From assembly GCA_020253595.1 (NCBI GenBank), contig JADCBH010000201.1:1-23068 (forward strand): a stretch of DNA of 23,068 nucleotides. The letters run 5' to 3'. The notes under the pieces were generated by a model. The model did not search any database, was not told where the DNA came from, and was given only the letters and a program-made list of their open reading frames with translations. Made by a program: the position numbers and the translations under genes. This document shows, piece by piece, positions 7,265-14,947 of this stretch. The stretch comes from Brevundimonas sp. Its GTDB lineage: Bacteria; Pseudomonadota; Alphaproteobacteria; Caulobacterales; Caulobacteraceae. Each line of letters opens with the position of its first letter. The stretch's first letter is position 1.

Positions 7265-7978
7265 CTATCGCTCCCAGTCGCCAACGGCGGCCTGCCACAG
7301 GGTCATGGCGGCGATAGCTGCTGTGTCGGCCCGCAGGATACGCGGCCCCAGCGATACGGCGGTCGTGAAAGGCAAGCTGCGCAGCCGCTCGCGTTCCTCT
7401 GGAGAGAAGCCGCCCTCCGGCCCGATCAGAATGGCCCAAGGCCCCGGTTCGGTGATCGCCGAAGCGACCGGCGCGCCGCCGGCTTCGTCGCAGAACATCA
7501 GCCGGCGACCGTCGTCCCAGCGATCCAGAATGCTCTCCAGCTTCACCGGTTCGTCGACGACGGGCACATCCAGCCGCCCGGTCTGCTCGGCGGCCTCCTC
7601 GGCAATGGAGTCCAGCCTGTCCAGCCGGACGCGGTCGGCGTTGGTCCTCTGGGTGATCGTCAGTCGAACCCGCTTGGCGCCCAGCTCGGCGGCTTTCTCA
7701 ACGATGGTCTCGACTCGCGCCTTCTTCACTACGGCGACGATCAGCTCGAGATCGGGGCCATGGGTCTGAGGCCGCACCTGCGCCTCTGCCCGCAGGACGA
7801 CGCCCTTCTTCAGCACCTCGGCGACGACGCAGCGCCACTCGCCGTCGGCGCCGTTGAAGACCAGCAGCGGATCGCCTGCCGTCAGCCGCATGACCTGCGT
7901 CAGATATCGCGACTGATCCAGCGTCGGCGCGAGCGCCGCGCCGGGCGACAAGGGCTGGGGGACGTGGAGGCGGATCAT
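7265..7978 (-). CDS. rsmE: 16S rRNA (uracil(1498)-N(3))-methyltransferase RsmE
   Basis: SAM-dependent SPOUT methyltransferase that modifies U1498 of 16S rRNA. The 237-residue protein has an N-terminal PUA-like domain (HYLxxVMR-type segment SRYLTQVMRLTAGDPLLVF) and a C-terminal knotted domain with VVKKARVETIVEKAAELG, TQRTNADR, the SAM-binding loop AILIGPEGGFSPEE and the knot motif SLGPRILRADTA. Length and motif order are standard. The ATG at 7978 is the only sensible start. It sits 14 bases downstream of the acyl-CoA dehydrogenase stop codon on the same strand. Confidence 0.96.
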   Translation of the reverse strand: MIRLHVPQPLSPGAALAPTLDQSRYLTQVMRLTAGDPLLVFNGADGEWRCVVAEVLKKGVVLRAEAQVRPQTHGPDLELIVAVVKKARVETIVEKAAELGAKRVRLTITQRTNADRVRLDRLDSIAEEAAEQTGRLDVPVVDEPVKLESILDRWDDGRRLMFCDEAGGAPVASAITEPGPWAILIGPEGGFSPEERERLRSLPFTTAVSLGPRILRADTAAIAAMTLWQAAVGDWER

Positions 7979-7992
7979 CGCCGCCCCATAGC

Positions 7993-9156
7993 CTACAGCG
8001 ACCGCGCGATCAGCAGCTTCATGATCTCGTTGGTTCCGCCGTAGATGCGCTGGACGCGGGCGTCCTTGTACAGCTGGGCGATCGGATACTCGTTCATGTA
8101 GCCGTAGCCACCGTGGAGCTGGAGCATCTCGTCGATGGTCTCGCCCTGGATATCGGTGACCCAGTACTTGGCCATCGAGGCCGTCACGGCGTCCAGCTGA
8201 CCCTTCAGGTGCAGGCCGATGCAGTGGTCGACGAAGACGCGGGCGACGGTCAGCTTGGTCTTGACCTCTGCCAGCTTGAACTGGGTGTTCTGGAAGTCGA
8301 GGATCCGCTTGCCGAAGGCCTTGCGGCCCTTGACGTATTCCAGGGTCTCATGGAGGCCACGCTCCGCCGCCGCGACGCCCTGGACGGCGATGTTCAGTCG
8401 CTCCTGCGGCAGCTGCTGCATCAGCTGGATGAAGCCCAGCCCCTCGCCGCCGCCGATGATGTTCTCGCCCGGCACCTTCACGTCATTGAAGAACAGCTCC
8501 GACGTGTCGTTGCCCTCCATGCCGATCTTGTGGAGGTTGCGGCCGCGCTCGAAGCCCTCGGCACCGTCGGTCTCGACCACGATCAGGCTGGTGCCCTTGG
8601 CACCCTCGGCCGGGTCGGTCTTGGTGACCACGATGATGAAGTTGGCCAGCTGGCCGTTGGTGATGAAGGTCTTGGACCCGTTCACCACATACTGGTTGCC
8701 CTGTTTGATGGCGGTGGTCTTGATGCCTTGCAGGTCCGAGCCCGCGCCCGGCTCGGTCATGGCGATGGCACCGACCAGTTCGCCGGTCAGCAGGCGGGGC
8801 AGCCAGCGCTGCTTCTGCTCTTCGGTGCCGTAGTGCCAGATGTAGGGGGCGACGATGGCGTTATGCAGAGAGATGCCGAAGTGGTCGGCGCCCTTCCAGC
8901 CGAGCTGGCGCATCAGGACCACCTCATGGCGGTAATCGCCGCCCATGCCGCCCTCTTCCTCGGGCATGGACAGACCCATCAGGCCCGCTTCACCGGCCTT
9001 GGTCCACAGCTCGCGCGGGACGCTGGAGTTGGCGATCCAGGACTGCACGGCCTCGGGCGGCGCGTGCTCGTCGATCCATTTGGCGACGGAGTCGGAGAAG
9101 AGGACAATTTCCTCGTCCTTCATGAAGTCGGGCTCGGGGACGGACAGGGGGTTCAT
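7993..9156 (-). CDS. Acyl-CoA dehydrogenase, long-chain (LCAD) type
   Basis: FAD enzyme that makes the alpha-beta double bond in fatty acyl-CoA, passing electrons to ETF. The 387 residues show the N-terminal helical domain, the middle beta domain (AIAMTEPGAGSDLQG, VNGSKTFITNG, VETDGAEGFERG, HKIGMEGNDTSELFF) and the C-terminal helical domain (YVKGRKAFGKRILDFQ, LQLHGGYGYMNEYPI, YKDARVQRIYGGTNEIM). The usual YEGT catalytic Glu is Gly here; instead LPQERL at residue 252 matches the catalytic Glu of mammalian LCAD, so the enzyme should be active in that subclass. ATG 9156 has an aggag about 8 bases upstream that lies inside the inverted repeat element 9164-9316. Probably in the same regulon as the upstream dehydrogenase. 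Confidence 0.94.
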   Translation of the reverse strand: MNPLSVPEPDFMKDEEIVLFSDSVAKWIDEHAPPEAVQSWIANSSVPRELWTKAGEAGLMGLSMPEEEGGMGGDYRHEVVLMRQLGWKGADHFGISLHNAIVAPYIWHYGTEEQKQRWLPRLLTGELVGAIAMTEPGAGSDLQGIKTTAIKQGNQYVVNGSKTFITNGQLANFIIVVTKTDPAEGAKGTSLIVVETDGAEGFERGRNLHKIGMEGNDTSELFFNDVKVPGENIIGGGEGLGFIQLMQQLPQERLNIAVQGVAAAERGLHETLEYVKGRKAFGKRILDFQNTQFKLAEVKTKLTVARVFVDHCIGLHLKGQLDAVTASMAKYWVTDIQGETIDEMLQLHGGYGYMNEYPIAQLYKDARVQRIYGGTNEIMKLLIARSL

Positions 9157-9163
9157 TCAACTT

Positions 9164-9316
9164 CTCCTCCCCGTCCCGCAGGGATGGGGAGGGGGACCGC
9201 GAAGCGGTGGAGGGGTTCTGGCCACCGCGAGATTTCTGGATGACGGAAAGAACCCCTCCGTCACGGCCCCGAAGCAGGGCCGCGCCACCTCCCCGTCGCT
9301 TCGCGACAGAGAGGAG
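9164..9316. repeat. Large imperfect inverted repeat filling an intergenic gap
   Basis: Two arms face each other: 9164-9218 (starts ctcctccccgtcccgcaggg, ends ggaggggttc) and 9250-9316, whose reverse complement starts ctcctctctgtcgcgaagcg and ends ggaggggttc. The arms match at both ends and in the gggga-gg block but differ inside, with about 31 bases between them. Each arm also has a small internal hairpin (tcccgcaggga-like; accgcgaagcggt). It looks like a non-coding palindromic repeat unit of the kind dispersed in Caulobacterales genomes. It fills almost the whole gap between two acyl-CoA dehydrogenase genes, and its left edge supplies the Shine-Dalgarno of the downstream gene. Confidence 0.7.
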
Positions 9317-9325
9317 ACGGGATGA

Positions 9326-11113
9326 TCAGAACGCCTCCGCCGGCATGGCCATCAGCACGTCCGCGCCGGTCTTCAGCTTCTTCAGGTGGGCGCCGGCGTC
9401 GGGCAGGATGCGCTCGACGAAGTAGCGGCCGGTCTGGAGCTTGGTGACGTAGTAGGGGTCGGTCGAGCCGGCGTCGATCTGCTTCTGGGCTGCAACAGCC
9501 ATCTGGGCCCAGACATAGGCCAGCGCCGTCAGGCCGAAGATATTCAGATAGTCGGTGGAGGCGGCCCCCGCATTGTCTGGGTTCTGCATGCCGTTCTGCA
9601 TCAGCCACATCGTGCCTTCCTGCAGTTTCTTCTTGGTGTCGGCCAGGCCTTCGACGAAGGGCTTGACCGGATCGGACGCGCCGCCGTGTTCGGCCACGAA
9701 GGCGTCGATGTCGGCAAACCAGCTCATGATGGCGCGGCCACCGTTGGCCGGCAGCTTGCGACCCACCAGGTCCAGCGCCTGGATGCCGTTGGCACCTTCA
9801 TAGATCATGGTGATGCGGGCATCGCGCAGATACTGGGACGCCGGGAAGTGCTCGGTGTAGCCCGAGCCGCCGTGCACCTGCATGGCCAGCGACGCGACGT
9901 GGAAGCCCTTGTCGGTCAGATAGGCCTTCAGCACCGGGGTGATCAGACCCATGTAGTCGCGGGCCTTGGTGGCCGTGGCCTCGTCGTCCGAATGCTGCAG
10001 ATCGGCCTGAAGCGCGGTCCACAGGGTGAAGGCCTGGCCGCCCTCGACGAAGGCCTTGGCCTCCAGCAGCATTCGGCGCACGTCGGGGTGGACCAGGATG
10101 CTGTCGGCCGGGCCGGACGGGTTCTTGGCACCGGTCAGCGAACGCCCCTGCAGGCGGTCATGGGCGAACTCGACCGCGGCCTGATAGGCGGCAGTGCCTA
10201 TGGCCAGACCTTGCAGGCCGGTACCCAGGCGCGCCTCGTTCATCATGACGAACATGGCCGCCATGCCTTTGTTCTCGGTGCCGACGAGCCAGCCCTTGGC
10301 CCCCTCATAGGCCATGACGCAGGTGGCGTTGCCGTGGATGCCCATCTTGTGCTCGAGCCCGGCGCAGGACGCGCCGACGTTCCGCTCGCCCAGCGAGCCG
10401 TCCTCATTGACCAGGAATTTGGGCACGACGAACAGGCTGATGCCCTTGATGCCTTCCGGCGCGCCCTCGATGCGGGCCAGGACCAGATGGATGATGTTGT
10501 CAGTGAAGTCGTGCTCGCCCGAGCTGATCCAGATCTTCTGGCCGGTGATCGAATAGCTGCCGTCGCCGTTCGGGACCGCCTTGGTGCGGATCAGGCCAAG
10601 GTCCGTGCCGCACTGGGGCTCGGTCAGGTTCATGGTCCCGCCCCATTCGCCCGACGCCATCTTGGGCAGATACATGGCCTTCTGCTCATCCGAGCCGTTG
10701 GCGTTCAGCCCCCAGTAGGCACCGGCCGTCAGGCCCGGATACATGGAGAAGGCGGGGCTGGCGGCCGCGGTGAACTGGCCAAAGGCCATGGCCACGACCG
10801 AAGGCATGCCCTGGCCACCATGCTCAGGCAGGGCCGACAGGGCGGGCCAGCCGGCCTCGACCATGGCCTTGTAGGCTTCCTTCCAGCCCGTCGGGCCAGT
10901 GACCTTGCCATTGTCCCACTTGCAGCCTTCCTGATCGCCGACCTTGTTCAGGGGGGCGATGACCTCTTCGGAGAACTTGGCACCCTCCTCCAGGATCTGC
11001 TGGACCAGATCCGACGACACGTCCTGGAAGCCCGGAGAGTTCGAATAGCGATCGATCTCCAGCACCTCGTTGAGGATGAAGGTCAGGTCGCGGACGGGCG
11101 CCTTGTAGGCCAT
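9326..11113 (-). CDS. Acyl-CoA dehydrogenase with C-terminal extension (DmdC/AcdB-like)
   Basis: A 595-residue acyl-CoA dehydrogenase of the longer subfamily that includes 3-methylmercaptopropionyl-CoA dehydrogenase DmdC. The order is an N-terminal extension (MAYKAPVRDLTFILNEVL), the helical N domain, the beta domain (MNLTEPQCGTDLGLIRTKA, SITGQKIWISSGEHD, EHKMGIHGNATC), the catalytic helical domain (MQVHGGSGYTEHFPASQY, MIYEGANGIQALDL with likely catalytic Glu439) and the extra C-terminal domain of about 130 residues. True substrate (DMSP-derived thioester or ordinary fatty acyl-CoA) cannot be decided; no dmd genes are nearby, so medium/long-chain fatty acyl-CoA is more likely. The start lies 3 bases after the MerR stop, so the two are co-transcribed. 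Confidence 0.93.
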   Translation of the reverse strand: MAYKAPVRDLTFILNEVLEIDRYSNSPGFQDVSSDLVQQILEEGAKFSEEVIAPLNKVGDQEGCKWDNGKVTGPTGWKEAYKAMVEAGWPALSALPEHGGQGMPSVVAMAFGQFTAAASPAFSMYPGLTAGAYWGLNANGSDEQKAMYLPKMASGEWGGTMNLTEPQCGTDLGLIRTKAVPNGDGSYSITGQKIWISSGEHDFTDNIIHLVLARIEGAPEGIKGISLFVVPKFLVNEDGSLGERNVGASCAGLEHKMGIHGNATCVMAYEGAKGWLVGTENKGMAAMFVMMNEARLGTGLQGLAIGTAAYQAAVEFAHDRLQGRSLTGAKNPSGPADSILVHPDVRRMLLEAKAFVEGGQAFTLWTALQADLQHSDDEATATKARDYMGLITPVLKAYLTDKGFHVASLAMQVHGGSGYTEHFPASQYLRDARITMIYEGANGIQALDLVGRKLPANGGRAIMSWFADIDAFVAEHGGASDPVKPFVEGLADTKKKLQEGTMWLMQNGMQNPDNAGAASTDYLNIFGLTALAYVWAQMAVAAQKQIDAGSTDPYYVTKLQTGRYFVERILPDAGAHLKKLKTGADVLMAMPAEAF

Positions 11114-11116
11114 GGG

Positions 11117-11599
11117 TCAGGCTCTCAGCTTGAACGGATGATTGTGGTGGTGGTCCAGGCGTTCGCGCAGCACCGAGGCGTATTCCTCGGCACCGGGCAG
11201 AAGGTCGGGTCGCTGTTCCTTGAGGCGGGCCTCCATGGCCGCGCAGGCCTCCTCGGCCATCTCGATGGCGGCGTCGAGGTCCTCGCGCTGCTGCTTCAGG
11301 GCCTCGATCTGGGCGCGATGGCGGCGCAGGGCGATCGCCATCTGATGGGTGTTGCCGTCGTTCCTGTCATACAGATCCAGCATTTCCTGGATCTCGGTCA
11401 GGGTGAAGCCGATACGCCGGCCCCGCAGGATCAGTTTCAGCCGCGCCCGGTCGCGCGCGTCGTAAACGCGGGTCTGGCCCTTGCGCGCGGGCGTCAGAAG
11501 CCCCTTGTCCTCATAGAACCGCAACGCGCGCGCCGTCGCCCCGAACTCCCGGCAGAGCTGGCGGATCGAATAGGTGCGATGATCGTCGGCGGTCGCCAT
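11117..11599 (-). CDS. MerR-family regulator, LiuR-like
   Basis: A 160-residue MerR-family regulator. Residues ~8-75 are the winged HTH (YSIRQLCREFGATARALRFY, then EDKGLLTPARKGQTRVYDAR), followed by a long dimerisation coiled coil (residues ~80-135) and a short C-terminal tail ending HHHNHPFKLRA. There is no cysteine set for metal sensing, so it resembles the LiuR type that controls acyl-CoA and branched-chain degradation. ATG 11599 begins MATADDH just before the HTH; a longer frame to 11671 would overlap the divergent DUF2256 gene. It heads the operon with the 595-residue acyl-CoA dehydrogenase. The palindrome at 11620-11637 is its probable autoregulatory site. Confidence 0.9.
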   Translation of the reverse strand: MATADDHRTYSIRQLCREFGATARALRFYEDKGLLTPARKGQTRVYDARDRARLKLILRGRRIGFTLTEIQEMLDLYDRNDGNTHQMAIALRRHRAQIEALKQQREDLDAAIEMAEEACAAMEARLKEQRPDLLPGAEEYASVLRERLDHHHNHPFKLRA

Positions 11600-11619
11600 G
11601 GGCCGGGTTCTACCGCAAA

Positions 11620-11637
11620 CTTGACGTGGACGTAAAG
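11620..11637. promoter_or_regulatory. LiuR-like MerR operator
   Basis: Inverted repeat cttgacgt-gg-acgtaaag, 7 of 8 pairs matching, 21 bases before the merR start and 20 bases before the divergent DUF2256 gene. It resembles the recalled consensus of LiuR-type regulators (TTGACGTnnACGTAAA-like). By position it could control both directions. Confidence 0.6.
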
Positions 11638-11656
11638 GGAAGGTTTCTGCTGCCAG

Positions 11657-11848
11657 ATGTCGCGTAAACACGTCAACAAGGGCCTGGCCCCAAGGAAGGG
11701 CGACCTGCCGCAGAAGGACTGCTTGGTCTGCAACCGCCCTTTCATCTGGCGGGCCAAGTGGGCGCGCGACTGGGACAAGATCACCACCTGCTCGGAACGG
11801 TGCCGGGGCGAGCGGCGCCGCAAGGCTGCGTTGGAACCGGCCCGGTGA
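11657..11848 (+). CDS. DUF2256 domain protein
   Basis: A 63-residue protein of the DUF2256 family: a basic N-terminus (MSRKHVNKGLAPRKGDLPQK), then CLVCNRPFIWRAKWARDW and CSERCRGERR. The Cys-x2-Cys and Cys-x3-Cys pairs suggest a small zinc ribbon. The family is often found near photolyase/cryptochrome genes, but none is here, and its function is unknown. It is divergent from merR, 57 bases away, so the two share a promoter region. The next gene starts 34 bases after its stop. Confidence 0.85.
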   Translation: MSRKHVNKGLAPRKGDLPQKDCLVCNRPFIWRAKWARDWDKITTCSERCRGERRRKAALEPAR

Positions 11849-11882
11849 CGCGCCCGTTCCTGCGGCTCAAGGAGGATCCGCT

Positions 11883-12347
11883 GTGTCCCTGATCGCCCGC
11901 CACCCCCGGCTGATCGCTGCTGTCGTCGTTGCCGCCGTCGCCTGTCTGACCCTGGCGGGCCTGGCCATGACCCCGCGCAAGGATGCCGAGGGGCGAGCTC
12001 TGGGCCCGCGCATGGCCATCGACCTGGTCACGCCGCCCACGCCCGACATCGTGCCGGGCAGTATCCTTGAGGTGGGTCAGGTCAATGATGGATTCGATGA
12101 CGCGGCTCTCAAGCCGGCGGCGGAGACCGCGGATCCGACCTTCCTGTCCGAGGACGCCCAAGCCGAGCCGGGGGTCGACCTCGCCGACGTGCCGCGCATG
12201 CCACCGCCGCGTCCGATCGCGATGGAGACAGAGGTCCCGGTTCAGGCCGCCCCGGTGGCTGATCGGGATGTCCTGGATGATGGCTCGCGGTGGTTCGGAC
12301 TGGACCAGTTGGATCTCTCGACTGAACCCCAGCCGTTCAAGGATTAG
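11883..12347 (+). CDS. Single-pass membrane-anchored orphan protein
   Basis: I do not recognise this 154-residue protein. Residues ~9-29 form a strong membrane anchor or uncleaved signal (LIAAVVVAAVACLTLAGLAM) after a short basic start, so the rest should be periplasmic. The remainder is low-complexity, Pro/Ala/Asp-rich and acidic, without predicted fold landmarks, ending WFGLDQLDLSTEPQPFKD. The GTG start at 11883 is well supported by aaggagg at 11869-11875, 7 bases upstream. It follows the DUF2256 gene on the same strand, which suggests a two-gene unit. A further gap of 172 bases separates it from the TonB-dependent receptor. It could be a scaffold or energy-transduction accessory, but nothing in the sequence proves this. 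Confidence 0.72.
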   Translation: MSLIARHPRLIAAVVVAAVACLTLAGLAMTPRKDAEGRALGPRMAIDLVTPPTPDIVPGSILEVGQVNDGFDDAALKPAAETADPTFLSEDAQAEPGVDLADVPRMPPPRPIAMETEVPVQAAPVADRDVLDDGSRWFGLDQLDLSTEPQPFKD

Positions 12348-12379
12348 GGGTCTGCGGGCCGCTCGGTAACGCTGCAAGA

Positions 12380-12417
12380 CACAGTAATCGTCCAGATTTG
12401 TCGCAATGATTACAGTG
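12380..12417. promoter_or_regulatory. Inverted repeat upstream of the receptor gene, possible operator
   Basis: Arms cacagtaatc (12380-12389) and gattacagtg (12408-12417) match in 9 of 10 pairs around 18 bases. A further gtaatc copy lies just downstream, near 12421. The region is AT-rich relative to its surroundings and about 100 bases upstream of the receptor start, which fits a metal- or sugar-responsive regulator. I cannot name the regulator. Confidence 0.4.
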
Positions 12418-12519
12418 CGGTAATCCTGTCTTCGATTTAATCGACCTGTCCGGAATGTAACGGGACAGCCATGCTTCATCCCGCCACACCTCCCCCCGCA
12501 ACGAGGGGAACCCCAGGCG

Positions 12520-14588
12520 ATGACCAAATCCATTCTGCTGGCCACGACGGCTGTCATCTTCAGCGCGACGGGTGCGCTGGCACAGACCGCGCCTGCCCCG
12601 TCGGGCACGGTCCCGCCGCAATCTGCTGTGCCGTCGCCGCAGGCCGACTCCAGCCAGCAGGGCGTGCTGGTCTTCACCCCTGACTTCTTTGCCGACCAGC
12701 GTCCGAACACAGCGCTGGACATGGTCAGCCGCATTCCCGGGTTCTCGGCCCAGGATGGTGACGGATCGCGGGGTTTCGAGGGCGCGGTTGGCAACATCCT
12801 GATCAACGGGTCCCGTCCGGCGTCCAAGAATGACACGGGCTCGAACGCGATCAGCCGCATCCTGGTCGCGCAGGTTGAGCGGATCGAGCTGATCCGGGGC
12901 GGCGCACCGGGCATCGACATGCAGGGCTTTTCGGTCGTGGTGAACGTGATCACCCGCTCGACGGCCAGCACCGAACAGATCGCCACGATCAACGGCTTCT
13001 TTTTCGAGGGCGGCACCGACCGGGCCGCGGGCAGCTATCAGTTCACCCGCCGCGAAGGCGAGCGGGTCTGGGGTTTCACCCTGTCGGACGGCGTGGCGAT
13101 CAATGACTCCACCGGCGTCGGCCGGTTGTGCGCCGCGACGCCAACGGCGTGGTTACCCGGGACGAGGGCTACTACGACGACCAGACGGGGGGCGGTCAGG
13201 CCGTTCGCGTCAACTATGCGGACGCCTTCATGGGCGGAAAGATCGACCTGACGGCCCGTCTCGGACGGAACGACTACAGCCAGTACAGCCTCCAGGACGG
13301 GCGGGGCCTGCTGCGGGACAGTCGCTACGCTGAGGAAGGCACGAGTGGCGAGATCGGTGCCGTCTTCACGCGCCCCATGGGTACAGGCCTGACGTCGGAG
13401 ACCCGCTTCATCCGGGAGTGGGAGGACTTCGACGAAGCCTCGACCTTCGTCACCACGACGAATGGCGTGGTTGGCCCGCTTCAGCGCTTCGCCGCCGAGG
13501 GCAATGCGTCCGAGACCATCCTGCGCTCCCTTCTGCGCTGGGAACGCTCGGCCTCCGTCACGCTCGAAGCCGGGGGCGAGGTCGCCTACAACATGCTGGA
13601 GATCGAGCAGGCGCTGACCGACGGCGGTGTCGTCATCCCGTTGCCCAGCGATCAGATCAAGGTCGAGGAGACCCGGGGCGAGGTCTTCGCCCGCGGCACC
13701 TGGCGCATCCGCCCGAACCTGACCCTTGAAGGCGGGGTGCGGCTGGAGGCCTCCACCATCAGCCAGTCCGGGGACGCCGATCAGGAGAAGAGCTTCTTCT
13801 TCGCCAAGCCGCGCTTTCTCGCGACCTGGACCCCCATGCCCCAGAACCAGGTCCGCTTCCGCTTCGAACGGGAGGTCGGACAGCTCGACTTCGGTGATTT
13901 CGCGGCCGGTGCGGATCTGGAGGATGAACAGATGTTCGGCGGCAACGTCGATCTGGAGCCAGAAGAGCGCTGGATCAGCGAGCTGACCTGGGAGCGCCGC
14001 TTCATGGGCGACGGCATCGTCTCGATCGGCTACCGCCACGATGAGATCATCGGCGTGATCGACCGCCTGCCCCTGCCGCGCGGCCTGTCGGCGGTCGGCA
14101 ACATCGGCGACGGGACGCTGGACCAGCTCGCCGTCAATGTGGTCCTGCCGATGGACTGGGCCGGATTCTCGGGCGGCGAGTTCCGCTTCCGCAATACCTG
14201 GAACGAGACCTCGGTCACCGATCCGACCACGGGTCAGGACCGCCCGATCTCGGGCGTGCGGCCGTCGCAGCCGGCCTTCACCATCGCCCAGGACATCACC
14301 AGCTGGCGGATCAACTGGGCCGTGACCTACCTGGAGAGCCTGCGCCAGTTCAACTATGGCCCGGACCAGATCTCGGGCTTCACCGGCAGCGACTACCTGG
14401 AAGCCAATATCGAGTACAAGCCGACGCCCACCTGGGCGATCCGGGCCCAGGTCAACGTCTGGAACGACTTCCAGGGCGAGCGCACGGTCTTCGCCGACCG
14501 ATCATCCGCTCGACCGGTCGCCTTCACCGAATTGCGCCCCACGGACCCGCGCACCTTCTGGCAAATCCGGGTGCGCAAGACCTTCTGA
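12520..14588 (+). pseudogene. TonB-dependent outer-membrane receptor with one apparent frameshift
   Basis: A TonB-dependent receptor split over two frames: 12520-~13120 in one frame and ~13125-14588 in the other. The N-part has a signal peptide (MTKSILLATTAVIFSATGALAQ, ~residues 1-22), a TonB-box-like GVLVFTPDFF, and a plug (NTALDMVSRIPGFS, GNILINGSRPASK, VERIELIRGGAPGIDMQG). The C-part is a barrel ending WQIRVRKTF with terminal Phe. Adding one G at the ccgg of 13119-13122 rejoins them as GVGRVVRRDANG, giving about 690 residues. Total length is on the short side for the family but complete in domains. No ATG or good ribosome site precedes the second frame. It could be a sequencing error, a recent pseudogene, or a phase-variable site. 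Substrate unknown. It is followed by a strong terminator. Confidence 0.9.
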
Positions 14589-14611
14589 GGTCCAGGGCCC
14601 GGCGCAAGCAA

Positions 14612-14641
14612 AAGGCCCGGCGGATCGCTCCGCCGGGCCTT
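14612..14641 (+). terminator. Rho-independent-like terminator of the receptor gene
   Basis: Perfect 13-bp stem aaggcccggcgga / tccgccgggcctt with a tcgc loop, 23 bases after the receptor stop codon, ending tcgtctgtct. No long U-tract, but the A/T-closed GC-rich stem is typical. Confidence 0.85.
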
Positions 14642-14664
14642 CGTCTGTCTGGGGCAGTGGGGGC

Positions 14665-14760
14665 TCAGCGAATGCCGGCCATTCCCTTCTTGAGGATCGG
14701 CGAGATCACAAGAAGGAAGACGCCGACGCCGACGCCGACCCCGACCTGGTCGCCCCTCAC
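14665..14760 (-). pseudogene. C-terminal scrap of a POT-family peptide transporter
   Basis: A 31-codon minus-strand frame (GTG at 14760 to TGA) encodes VGVGVGVFLLVISPILKKGM, then AGIR. This resembles the last membrane helix and basic tail common in POT/PTR2 transporters, and parallels the LGGIGIGIAFILISFFIKGW end of the intact transporter at 15245-17182. No matching upstream sequence is present; the frame upstream soon meets a stop. I infer the tail of a second POT gene whose body was lost. It could instead be chance hydrophobic coding, since the GTC-GGC repeat (cgacgc on the plus strand) is low complexity. Confidence 0.4.
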
Positions 14761-14875
14761 ATGGCGGCGGCCCCTAAACTGGCTGCGGCAGGCCGTCGCA
14801 GTTTACCGCTTCGCCTAACTCAATCCAAAGTTACATTTGCGAGTTTTTCGCAACCAAATGGATGGAGTATGAGCT

Positions 14876-14947
14876 ATGAAATTGCTTAAGATTTCTATCG
14901 TCGCTTTAGCCCTCCTAGGCTCGGCGACACCTTCGATAGCCCAATAG
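14876..14947 (+). pseudogene. Signal-peptide-only ORF, probable truncated secreted gene
   Basis: ATG at 14876 with ggag at 14864-14867 (8 bases upstream) encodes 23 residues that form a textbook Sec signal peptide: MKLLKISIVALALLGSATP, then SIAQ, with a cleavage-like SIA|Q, and then TAG immediately. Nothing convincing follows in frame; the downstream codons read as the antisense of the two-helix membrane protein. I read it as the head of a secreted-protein gene whose body was removed. It could also be a genuine short peptide or leader. Confidence 0.5.

Noticed and set aside
8113..9243. A 376-codon plus-strand open frame across the LCAD-type dehydrogenase.
   Set aside because: Antisense shadow with His/Leu/Asp bias and no motifs.
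9386..11635. A 749-codon open frame on the plus strand across the long acyl-CoA dehydrogenase and merR.
   Set aside because: It is antisense to two well-identified genes, rich in His, Gly, Arg and Gln as expected for the mirror of high-GC coding DNA, and has no recognisable domain.
12380..12417. Zur or Fur box before the receptor.
   Set aside because: The inverted repeat has an 18-base spacer and does not match the Zur or Fur consensus I know well enough to name.
13110..13135. Programmed ribosomal frameshift in the receptor gene.
   Set aside because: There is no slippery heptamer or clear downstream stem; a missing G is simpler.
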